DNA of 5,989 nt from Bacteroidales bacterium (lineage in GTDB: Bacteria; Bacteroidota; Bacteroidia; Bacteroidales; Muribaculaceae), in the NCBI GenBank assembly GCA_004554255.1, contig SFNC01000114.1, positions 1 to 5,989 of the forward strand, given 5' to 3'. A program made the translations under genes and the position numbers. Shown here one piece after another: positions 1-5,989 of the stretch. A model generated the notes under the pieces. The model had not been told where the DNA came from. It worked only from the letters and a program-made list of their open reading frames with translations, and made no database searches. Every line of letters begins with the position of its first letter. The stretch's first letter is position 1.

Positions 1-1
1 G

Positions 2-418
2 AATGGAAAACCGTGTTCAAAAGATGCCTTTATCGAAAATGTTAAAAAACAAGTAGTGTATACTAATTCTGCAAATCAGAAATATTGTTTTGGCGAATTA
101 GGACCAGTTTATGGAAAACAGTGGAGAAATTGGAACGGTCATGATCAGATTGCAGAGATTATAGACAAGTTGAAGAATCATCCAGATGATAGAAGAATCG
201 TGTTGTCGGCGTGGAATGTGGACGATTTGGATAAGATGGCATTGCCTCCGTGCCATATGATGGCTATTTTCAATACAAGGGAGATGACCGAGGAAGAGAG
301 AATATACTGGTATTCCAAGAAATACGGTGAAGGCTTTGTTCCTGATGAAACAGTAGATACGCCTGAAGAGAAGCTACGTTCAAAACTATGCTCAAAACTG
401 TCACTACTGCTACTATAG
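2..418 (+). CDS. thyA: Thymidylate synthase (ThyA) fragment, both ends missing
   Basis: Thymidylate synthase makes dTMP from dUMP using methylene-tetrahydrofolate in the cytoplasm. The frame is open from the left window edge, so the start codon lies outside; the GTG at 56 is internal. Seen in order: the GELGPVYGKQWR motif (about 92-127), the phosphate-binding Arg pair in DDRRIV (about 185-202), SAWNVDDLDKMALPPCH, and the catalytic Cys codon at 251-253. After the Cys-His the usual strand is followed by an acidic, charged insertion (TREMTEEER...), a form I associate with phage-type and other long ThyA proteins. The family then needs the RSxD and FNIASY segments that bind dUMP, plus the C-terminal half. 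These are absent: the frame ends in SKLSLLLL and a stop at 416-418. The fragment is therefore very probably inactive. It is visibly more AT-rich than the genes to its right and faces the opposite way. Identity is secure; whether it is a real pseudogene or an assembly join is open. Confidence 0.9.
   Translation, partial: NGKPCSKDAFIENVKKQVVYTNSANQKYCFGELGPVYGKQWRNWNGHDQIAEIIDKLKNHPDDRRIVLSAWNVDDLDKMALPPCHMMAIFNTREMTEEERIYWYSKKYGEGFVPDETVDTPEEKLRSKLCSKLSLLLL
376..399. repeat. 12-bp imperfect tandem repeat
   Basis: Two adjacent 12-bp units, ACGTTCAAAACT (376-387) and ATGCTCAAAACT (388-399), match at 10 of 12 positions. They lie at the point where the thyA reading frame stops resembling thymidylate synthase. 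In the thyA frame they give RSKLCSKL, and on the opposite strand a Ser-Phe-Glu repeat. The unit may be a slippage product or part of an unidentified gene. Nothing in the sequence assigns it a function. Confidence 0.6.
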
Positions 419-500
419 AATCCACTATAAAACAGAACTGGTGCAGCATCTAATTCATCTGCAAATTCAATCTTAAGCTGCTTCAATACCTTTTTGGATA
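400..500. other. Unassigned AT-rich stretch at the thyA/susD junction
   Basis: This stretch belongs to neither neighbour by protein content. The thyA-like frame has stops at 416-418 and again soon after. The susD frame, coming from the right, loses family resemblance after about position 505 and ends at 473. The other plus frames give no family I recognise. On the minus strand one frame stays open across the region and contains a plausible-looking helix-like stretch (KKVLKQLKIEFADEL), but it runs antisense through thyA and has no recognisable domain. The base composition matches the thyA side rather than the susD side, so the physical join is probably near 485-515. That breakpoint is inferred from composition and protein similarity only. 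Confidence 0.5.
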
Positions 501-1354
501 GACCAAACGCTACAGCATCCGGCATAAATGGTCTCGTCGTTGCCTTCGTTATCGAGTGTGAATATGTCGGCGTAATGAGGCACGAGGTCATAGCCATATT
601 CGGCTTTCATGAGTTCACGGCCACATTCCACGGCTTTCGCCCAGTTTTTCTCGTGCATATAAAGCTTCATCAGAATGGTATATGCTACGCCGCGGCTGAA
701 ACGTCCATAGTTTTCGGAACCATATCTGTATCGGGCAGGCAGAAGCTTAATAGCCTCCAGAAGGTTGCTTTCGATGAAGTTGACCGATTCTTCATACGAT
801 AGACGCGGGAGAGGAATCACGTCGTAGGGGTGATCGAGATGCTCCTGGTCGGCCACCTGGAAGGGACCGAAAAGATCAAGCAGCATATATCCCATCCATC
901 CCATAGCGCAGTGGAGTTCACCGTTAAGCTTGTCAAGAGTTGCTTGCTCAATAGGTATATCCTTAATGGTGTTCTGTGTATTCAGACAAGTTGAAATGCA
1001 CTTTACCAGATTTATGTAGGTGTTGATTACGCCGGTATTTGTTGAGAAATTTACCTGCATAAGGTCATTCGTAGCGCCATTTTTCCACGCCGAATTGCCG
1101 ATGTCGGTTGTAAGCTCTGTAAAGACGGCGATATTATCGATATTGCTGCTGGCTATTGTGCCGTAGGTATTAACCTGAAACTGCGAATAGCAAGCCTGCA
1201 CTACCAGCGCTTCGGCATCTTCCTCGGTCTCGGGAAAAATACCCGAATTGACGGTGTCGTAATACTCTTCGGTGAGATCCGTGCACGACGATGCTCCCAA
1301 GAGCGAAGCCGAAGTCACGGCCGCTATTATAGCTTTATAAAGATATGTTGTCAT
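473..1354 (-). CDS. SusD/RagB-like nutrient-binding lipoprotein, C-terminally truncated
   Basis: SusD-like proteins are surface lipoproteins that cap the SusC channel and bind the incoming glycan or other nutrient. The ATG at 1352-1354 is followed by a hydrophobic signal and a lipobox-like LLGASSC with the lipidated Cys at residue 24, then an acidic stretch typical of surface-exported lipoproteins. Family features include the helical TPR-like region, with GELHCAMGWMGYMLLDLFGPFQV (residues 145-167, given here as landmarks GEL, LFG and PF), an IPLPR segment near 180-184, ARYRYG and GRFSRGVAY near 207-225, MKLYMHEKNWAKAVE, and YADIFT near 261-266. Similarity ends around residue 282-284 (ETIYAGCCSVW). 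The last nine residues, SIQKGIEAA, look like read-through into unrelated DNA. At 293 residues it is roughly half to three fifths of the usual 500-600, so the C-terminal part is missing. It starts 6 nt after the susC-like stop and was probably translated from the same mRNA. It is likely non-functional as it stands. Confidence 0.9.
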   Translation of the reverse strand: MTTYLYKAIIAAVTSASLLGASSCTDLTEEYYDTVNSGIFPETEEDAEALVVQACYSQFQVNTYGTIASSNIDNIAVFTELTTDIGNSAWKNGATNDLMQVNFSTNTGVINTYINLVKCISTCLNTQNTIKDIPIEQATLDKLNGELHCAMGWMGYMLLDLFGPFQVADQEHLDHPYDVIPLPRLSYEESVNFIESNLLEAIKLLPARYRYGSENYGRFSRGVAYTILMKLYMHEKNWAKAVECGRELMKAEYGYDLVPHYADIFTLDNEGNDETIYAGCCSVWSIQKGIEAA

Positions 1355-1360
1355 AGTATT

Positions 1361-4300
1361 TTAGAGTGAAAATTCAAGACCGAAACTGAAGCTGCGCACA
1401 TTGGGATAAGAATTGGTGTCGCCGGTCTCCAGGTCAAGACCTTTGTAATTGGTGATTTTAAACGGATTGTTGACATCGAAGTAAACTCTCAGCTTCGAGA
1501 TGCCTTTGATTTTCGGCAGCGTGTAGCCTAAGGTGATGTTGCGGCAGCGAATCATATAGAATCGTTTTGCGAAGAAGTCGCCGTTGCCGTATCCGCTGTA
1601 AATCTGGTTGAAGCCGGGGTTCTTGCCGTCGGGGTTTGAGGCCGACCATGCATCGCGCCAGGCAGTGGTGATGTTCTGGTAGTTGTCGATATTATTGAAA
1701 TAGTCGGTCTGGTCGAGATAACTGCCATTCTTGAACACCTGGAACATTCCGTAGAAATAGATATTGAAGTCGAAGTTCTTGTAGCGGAGCGTGTTGCCGA
1801 AGCCGGCGAGATAACCGGGGTCGGTGGTGCTGTAGATCACTTTGTCAGCGTCGTCGAGTTTTCCGTCGGGCTTGCCCGTCTTCACCGGTATGCCATATTT
1901 GTCGACCATAATGGTGCCGTCGGCATTGTAAGAGTATCCGTCGATATCAAGAAGCTTGATCTGTCCGGGATAGTTGCCTACCATATAAGGCACTTCGTCG
2001 TCGGGCATAATCAGACCGTCGGATACATAGCCGGCAACATAGCGGAGCGGTCCGTCGTATTTCTCGTATGCCGAGGGTACCCATGAATCGGCGCGTTCTT
2101 TCCAGCGGTCGCGGTAGAAGGAGAACGTGACGTCGGTAGTCCAGGTGAAGTCGCGGGTGTTGAAGTTTACGGTATTGAGTGTGAGTTCCACACCCTGGCT
2201 CTGGGTTTTGCCGATATTGTCGGAAATCGCAGCTACCGGATTGAATGACATCAGCGTGCGTGAAGAGAGCAGGTCGGAAATCACACGGTGATAATATTCG
2301 GCGGTAAGATTGATGCGGTTGTTGAAGAATCCAAGGTCAAGACCTACGTTCCATTCGGTGGTTGTCTCCCATTTCAGATTGTTGTTGCCGAGTTGCGACA
2401 GGGCATAGCCGGTGTGGAGTGCGTTGCCGAAATTGTATTTGATGGCGGGGCTGTACTCCGAAGCAGTGCGGTTGCCGATGCTGGAATTACCGGTCTGGCC
2501 CCAGCTCAGACGCAGCTTACCGTTGGAGAGCCATTCAGATGTCGACGACATAAATTCCTCACTGGAGAAGCGCCATCCGGCAGATACCGAGGGGAAGTAG
2601 CCCCAGCGGTTGTTCTTAGAGAAATTTGAAGCGCCGTCGGCACGTAATGTTGCGGTAAGGAGATAGCGGTCGCCGAAGGTGTAGTTGACACGACCGAAGA
2701 ACGAGGCCAGTTCGCTGCTGGAGCGGCCGGATGCCACGCCCGGTTTGCTGAAGTTGCCGGCGCCAAGGTTATTATACCCGAAGCTTTCGATAGTAAAGTC
2801 CTGATTTTCGGCATTTACAAACTCTGCGGTGAATCTCTGGTATGAGTAGCCAACCATAGCAGTGAGGCTATGCTCGCCGAATCGTTTGTTGAATGTGGCA
2901 GTAAGGTCGAGCAGATAGTCGGTCTTGTCGAATTCGTTGATATTGGCCTGTCCTCCTACTTTTGCACCATAGAGTGTGGATTTCGGCATATATACGCGGC
3001 GCTTCATATTGGTGCGGTCAAGGCCGAGATTGGCGCGGAAGGTCAGGAAGTCCCACGGTTTGATTTCGATAAAGCCGTTGGTCATAAGGCGCTCGCGCGA
3101 GTATTTGTTCTGAATGTCGAGCATCGACACCGGGTTGGGGGTGTATGCCGCTTTGGGGTTCATTGTGTAATCGCCATTCTCGTCACGCACGGGCAGAAGA
3201 GGGTTCATTTTCAGTGCTACGGTGATGACGGGGTCGTATTCGGGACCGTCGTGGCCGCTGAGAGGAATGTCGTGTGTGGTGCTGGAAGAATAGAACATAT
3301 TCAGACCTACATTCACCATCCGACCGATTTTCTGCTCGAGGTTGCTGCGGAGAGTGTAGCGGGTGAGGTCGTTGTTCTTTATTACACCATCCTGCTTGAA
3401 GAAATTGCCCGAAATCAGATATTTGGTCATCTGAGTGCCGCCCGAAACGGAGATATTGTGCTGTGTCTGGAAACCTGTGCGGCTGATTTCATCGAACCAG
3501 TCGGTGTCGTGTGCCGCACTGGCTATCTGCTCGGCAGAATATGTGGGAACAAATGCAGGGAGATCCTGGCGGCTGTGACCGTAAGGATAATACATACAGT
3601 CGCGCATGTGGCGATCGTATGCCACAGCATTTGCTGCTTCCATCCAGCCTGCGGCATTCTCCATTTTGTATTTGTCGGCAATGGTCTGCACACTCACTGT
3701 GCCGGAATACTGCACCTTGGCTGCGCCCTGGCTGCCCGATTTGGTGGTGATGATAATCACACCATTGGCGGCACGAGAACCGTAGATAGCTGTCGACGAG
3801 GCATCTTTCAGCACGTCGATGCTCTCGATATCGTTGGGGTTGAGCTGGCCCAGAATGTTGTCGTTGGCGCCATATTGGTAATAACCGCCGCCGGTATCGC
3901 TGGTGGAATTTACAGGGAACCCGTCGATAATAAACAGCGGCGAGTTGCTGGCATTGACCGAAGCGGCACCGCGGATAAGGAAGTTGGTGGCACCGCCCGG
4001 CTGTGCGCTCGGGGTAGTCACCTGCAGACCGGCAGCCTTACCGGCGAGCATACGGCTCACCGACGATGTGGTGCCTACGGGAGTGTCGGAAAGTTTCACC
4101 GTAGAAACCGCACCGGTGAGGTCGCGCTTTTTCATCGTGCCATATCCCACAACTACTACCTCATCGAGGATTTTGTTGTCGGGCTGAAGAACCACCTCTT
4201 TTAATTTGGCGGTATCCGATGCCTTAATGTTGCGTGGAGTGAAGCCGATATAAGAGAATGTGAGCACTGAGCCCGCAGGTACTTTAGAGATTGTAAAGTT

Positions 4301-4798
4301 GCCGTCGGCATCAGTATTTGCACCTATGCTTGTGCCTTTTACCAGGACTGTGGCGCCGATGAGCGGTTCTCCTTCCTGGTCGAGTACTTTGCCGGAGATG
4401 GTAGTCTCTTTACCTCCTTTGGCGCCGCCGGCCTTTGCCAAAGATGCATCCCGGATAATGGTGATTGTGCGATTGTTCAGAGAGTAGGTAAGCCCCATCG
4501 GAGAAAGTATCTCAGTGAGCACTTCGGAAAGCGGACGGTTCTGAGCCTTTACCTTTATGGTGGCATTGGGCTGAATTTCGTCGCGGTAGACGAAGGTGTA
4601 ATTGGTCTGTTTCTCTATTTCCTTGAAAACCTGTGTGAGATTTTCTCCGGCCACAGTGACGCGCTCTGACTGTGCGCTGGCATCTTGCGGGACAGCAAGC
4701 GCGCCGAAGAGCAGCAAAGCAGCGACAAACCTGACGAGCCAGGATTTACGGCTGCCGGAGGCGGGGTGCTTTCCCCATTGTCTTGTGATTGAGTTCAT
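1361..4798 (-). CDS. SusC/RagA-like TonB-dependent outer-membrane transporter with STN domain
   Basis: This is the outer-membrane channel that imports the substrate captured by its SusD partner, powered by TonB-ExbBD. The 1145-residue length is full for the family. Order of parts: a signal peptide with a long basic n-region and a hydrophobic core near residues 20-36, probable cleavage after DASA (residue 42); an STN domain at about 46-117; a carboxypeptidase-regulatory-like beta-sandwich at about 132-206 (ISGKVLDQEGEPLIGATV, YIGF); a TonB box DEVVVVGYG at 212-220; and a plug at about 225-360 with FIIDGFPV and the canonical IESIDVLKDASSTAIYGSRA motif near 324-343. The rest is a beta-barrel that ends in an aromatic-rich strand, SFSFGLEFSL. 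It starts 6 nt after the fecR-like stop and is followed 6 nt later by the susD-like gene. The STN domain, together with the upstream anti-sigma gene, marks it as a signal-transducing transporter. The substrate cannot be read from the sequence. No frameshift or gap is evident. Confidence 0.97.
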   Translation of the reverse strand: MNSITRQWGKHPASGSRKSWLVRFVAALLLFGALAVPQDASAQSERVTVAGENLTQVFKEIEKQTNYTFVYRDEIQPNATIKVKAQNRPLSEVLTEILSPMGLTYSLNNRTITIIRDASLAKAGGAKGGKETTISGKVLDQEGEPLIGATVLVKGTSIGANTDADGNFTISKVPAGSVLTFSYIGFTPRNIKASDTAKLKEVVLQPDNKILDEVVVVGYGTMKKRDLTGAVSTVKLSDTPVGTTSSVSRMLAGKAAGLQVTTPSAQPGGATNFLIRGAASVNASNSPLFIIDGFPVNSTSDTGGGYYQYGANDNILGQLNPNDIESIDVLKDASSTAIYGSRAANGVIIITTKSGSQGAAKVQYSGTVSVQTIADKYKMENAAGWMEAANAVAYDRHMRDCMYYPYGHSRQDLPAFVPTYSAEQIASAAHDTDWFDEISRTGFQTQHNISVSGGTQMTKYLISGNFFKQDGVIKNNDLTRYTLRSNLEQKIGRMVNVGLNMFYSSSTTHDIPLSGHDGPEYDPVITVALKMNPLLPVRDENGDYTMNPKAAYTPNPVSMLDIQNKYSRERLMTNGFIEIKPWDFLTFRANLGLDRTNMKRRVYMPKSTLYGAKVGGQANINEFDKTDYLLDLTATFNKRFGEHSLTAMVGYSYQRFTAEFVNAENQDFTIESFGYNNLGAGNFSKPGVASGRSSSELASFFGRVNYTFGDRYLLTATLRADGASNFSKNNRWGYFPSVSAGWRFSSEEFMSSTSEWLSNGKLRLSWGQTGNSSIGNRTASEYSPAIKYNFGNALHTGYALSQLGNNNLKWETTTEWNVGLDLGFFNNRINLTAEYYHRVISDLLSSRTLMSFNPVAAISDNIGKTQSQGVELTLNTVNFNTRDFTWTTDVTFSFYRDRWKERADSWVPSAYEKYDGPLRYVAGYVSDGLIMPDDEVPYMVGNYPGQIKLLDIDGYSYNADGTIMVDKYGIPVKTGKPDGKLDDADKVIYSTTDPGYLAGFGNTLRYKNFDFNIYFYGMFQVFKNGSYLDQTDYFNNIDNYQNITTAWRDAWSASNPDGKNPGFNQIYSGYGNGDFFAKRFYMIRCRNITLGYTLPKIKGISKLRVYFDVNNPFKITNYKGLDLETGDTNSYPNVRSFSFGLEFSL

Positions 4799-4804
4799 GG
4801 TTTA

Positions 4805-5761
4805 TTAATAAATTGTTATATGGTTTTTCTTGATTGTATATTTGAATTTGTACATATTGCTGAGTGACGACAGCACGTCGGTGATGTCTTCGTTGCCGAA
4901 TTTGCCGGTAAGGGTGTCATCGGAAAGCGAGTCGCACTGCATCTCGATTTCTACGCCGTAGCGCCGTTCTACCATTGCAATTACTTCTGAGAGCTTTTTG
5001 TGCTTGAATACCAGATTGCCGCGGGTCCAGCCGGTCTCCACGTTCATTTCGGCTCTTGATATGGAGAATGAGCGGTCTTCATTGTTATACACAGCTTTTT
5101 CGCCTGGCTGCATAATATAGGCGTTGCCTCGGAGACCGCTGCCGCAGAGGCTTACTTTGCCGTTGACGAGTGCCACGGATATGTTCTTGTTATCGTAGGC
5201 GTTGACGTTAAACGATGTGCCGTGCACTTCAATCTCCACATCCGATACAATTACGCGGAATGCGTGGTCGGGGTCTTTTGCCACATCAAAAAATGCTTCG
5301 CCACAGAGGTGTGCCACACGCTCACCTTTGGTGTCCCAGCCGAATGTCAGTTCAGATGCAGCATTGAGTTGCACCCGCGTGCCGTCGGGGAGCGTGAGAT
5401 TGGTGCGGCTTCCCGCCGGGATGGATGCTGTGAATTCCTGCATCGAAGAGGTGGCGTGCGGCGCGTTTATGCCGAGAATTACGGCCGACGTTATAAATAT
5501 CAGAGCGATCACTGCCGCTGCATAGCGGGCATAAGATTTTATACGCTGGCTAATGACGGAGCGCCGCAGATTGCGCTTCACCTCATTTTTCATTTCCTGC
5601 GGCATAGGTGTGACAGGCGCATCGTCGGCGCTTTCCAGCATTGCAGTCCACAGATTATCATCGGATACAGATTCCAGGGAGCAATGCATCTCTTTAAATT
5701 CCTCAGGCCGGATATTACCGCCGGTGTATTTCTTGTAAAGCTGTTTGAAACGTGACAACAT
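4805..5761 (-). CDS. FecR-like anti-sigma factor (FecR domain plus DUF4974)
   Basis: This is an inner-membrane anti-sigma factor that holds an ECF sigma factor until the partner transporter signals substrate. The 318 residues are normal for the family. Residues 1-75 form a charged cytoplasmic part that would contact the sigma factor. A single membrane segment lies at about 80-98 (AAAVIALIFITSAVILG). The periplasmic FecR domain covers about 110-205, with IPAGSRTNLTLPDGTRVQLN, GEAFFDV, FRV, EVHGTSFNVNAY and LVNGKVSL. The C-terminal DUF4974 domain covers about 247-318 (FKHKKLSEVIAMVERRYGV, LTGKFGNEDITDVL, ending ITIY). The ATG at 5759-5761 is chosen because it gives the usual short cytoplasmic start, and no upstream in-frame extension looks coding. 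It leads the operon, 6 nt ahead of the susC-like gene. Its sigma partner is not in the window. The family is clear; the sigma partner and signal are unknown. Confidence 0.94.
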   Translation of the reverse strand: MLSRFKQLYKKYTGGNIRPEEFKEMHCSLESVSDDNLWTAMLESADDAPVTPMPQEMKNEVKRNLRRSVISQRIKSYARYAAAVIALIFITSAVILGINAPHATSSMQEFTASIPAGSRTNLTLPDGTRVQLNAASELTFGWDTKGERVAHLCGEAFFDVAKDPDHAFRVIVSDVEIEVHGTSFNVNAYDNKNISVALVNGKVSLCGSGLRGNAYIMQPGEKAVYNNEDRSFSISRAEMNVETGWTRGNLVFKHKKLSEVIAMVERRYGVEIEMQCDSLSDDTLTGKFGNEDITDVLSSLSNMYKFKYTIKKNHITIY

Positions 5762-5780
5762 AAATATTAGTGATTGGTTT

Positions 5781-5802
5781 CTATCCGCTATATTGCGGAT
5801 AG
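5781..5802 (-). promoter_or_regulatory. Leader hairpin close to the anti-sigma start codon
   Basis: A perfect 8-bp inverted repeat, CTATCCGC (5781-5788) and GCGGATAG (5795-5802), surrounds a 6-nt loop. In the minus-strand transcript it ends 19 nt before the ATG of the fecR-like gene. No U-tract follows, so it is not an intrinsic terminator. It could affect translation or mRNA stability, or be a protein-binding palindrome. The structure is seen; the role is inference. Confidence 0.55.
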
Positions 5803-5805
5803 GAA

Positions 5806-5822
5806 GGCTACGAAATGTAGCC
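5806..5822 (-). promoter_or_regulatory. Second leader hairpin upstream of the anti-sigma gene
   Basis: A perfect 6-bp inverted repeat, GGCTAC (5806-5811) and GTAGCC (5817-5822), surrounds a 5-nt loop. It lies only 3 nt from the neighbouring 8-bp hairpin, so the leader RNA would carry two stems in tandem. No T-tract follows on either strand. Function is unknown. Confidence 0.5.
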
Positions 5823-5877
5823 GCGTCGGTTTTGTCCGTTTCCTGTATATCCGAGAGAAATCCGGTTTGGTACTATA

Positions 5878-5911
5878 TAAATTTATATGTTTAATAACAT
5901 ATTTTTACAAA
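5878..5911 (-). promoter_or_regulatory. Possible Bacteroidota-type promoter for the operon
   Basis: On the minus strand a TTTG (5908-5911) is followed 22 nt later by TAAATTTA (5878-5885). This resembles the Bacteroides pattern of a -33 TTTG and a -7 TAnnTTTG, with the last base differing and the spacing slightly long. It sits in a very AT-rich stretch directly behind the terminator of the upstream transcript, where a new promoter is needed. It would give a leader of roughly 110 nt. In AT-rich DNA such matches arise by chance, so this is only a candidate. Confidence 0.25.
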
Positions 5912-5951
5912 AAAAGCGGGTGCGCCAAAATCTGAGATCTTGACACACCCG
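5909..5951 (-). terminator. Rho-independent terminator of an upstream minus-strand gene
   Basis: Read on the minus strand, 5951 to 5917 folds into a continuous 16-bp stem with a 3-nt loop. The outer part is CGGGTG pairing with CACCCG, and three positions are G-U wobbles. One base later comes a run of seven U residues (5915-5909). Because the wobble pairs would be A-C mismatches in the plus-strand RNA and no T-run follows on that side, the terminator acts only on minus-strand transcription. It therefore ends a transcript that enters from beyond the right edge and separates it from the anti-sigma operon. The identity of that upstream gene cannot be seen. Confidence 0.82.
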
Positions 5952-5989
5952 TAGAATGAGGTGGTAATAATAACGCTCGCTACATCAGA

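Noticed and set aside
376..515. A site-specific inversion system of the kind that shuffles susC/susD genes in some Bacteroides
   Set aside because: No recombinase gene and no inverted repeat pair flanking a segment is visible, and the joined partner is a thyA fragment rather than another susD sequence.
178..597. A 139-codon minus-strand frame that crosses the thyA/susD junction
   Set aside because: Most of it is antisense to thyA or out of frame with susD, and no domain is recognisable. The part at about 400-500 looks somewhat protein-like, so a fragment of another gene there is possible but unsupported.
2870..4204. A 444-codon open frame on the plus strand antisense to the transporter gene
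   Set aside because: It lies wholly inside the well-supported SusC-like gene. Its translation shows no recognisable domain and is rich in Cys, His and Val, as expected from antisense reading of this codon usage. The SusC reading explains the sequence fully.
5222..5755. A 177-codon plus-strand frame antisense to the anti-sigma gene
   Set aside because: It overlaps a complete FecR-like gene with clear domains. The translation is Cys- and Arg-rich without known motifs, so it is a shadow frame.
5892..5989. A minus-strand frame open from the right edge, and alternatively a stop at 5980-5982 that could end an upstream gene such as an ECF sigma factor
   Set aside because: The open frame runs through the terminator hairpin and has no recognisable content. 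The alternative leaves only two codons inside the window, too little to identify any gene.

Overview
The window looks like a Bacteroidota chromosome or contig, most likely order Bacteroidales. The support is a SusC/SusD outer-membrane nutrient-uptake pair preceded by a FecR-type anti-sigma factor, the short 6-nt gaps between these genes, and the absence of clear Shine-Dalgarno sequences before the starts. The fairly GC-balanced coding sequence would suit a Muribaculaceae-like genome better than classical Bacteroides, but that placement is inference.

Layout from left to right. Positions 2-418 (+) hold an internal piece of a thymidylate synthase with a phage-like central insertion. It is cut by the left window edge and stops soon after the catalytic cysteine. 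Positions about 376-500 are an AT-richer stretch that I could not assign to any gene, and it contains a 12-bp tandem repeat. From about 500 on, everything is on the minus strand: a SusD-like lipoprotein that has lost its C-terminal half (473-1354), a complete SusC-like TonB-dependent transporter with an N-terminal STN signalling domain (1361-4798), and a complete FecR-like anti-sigma factor (4805-5761). Positions 5762-5989 are non-coding as far as I can see. They contain two close hairpins in the anti-sigma leader, a weak promoter candidate, and a strong intrinsic terminator that ends a minus-strand transcript entering from beyond the right edge.

The three minus-strand genes form one operon (fecR-like, then susC-like, then susD-like). 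In this family the SusD lipoprotein captures a glycan or similar nutrient at the surface and SusC imports it with TonB energy. The STN domain of SusC reports substrate to the periplasmic part of the anti-sigma factor, which releases an ECF sigma factor that switches the locus on. No sigma gene lies inside the window.

The most unusual point is the left end. A rightward thyA fragment and a leftward susD fragment are both broken, tail to tail, within about 130 bp. This indicates a recombination or insertion junction, or a chimeric assembly join. I found no convincing new biological system; the uptake locus itself is of a known type.
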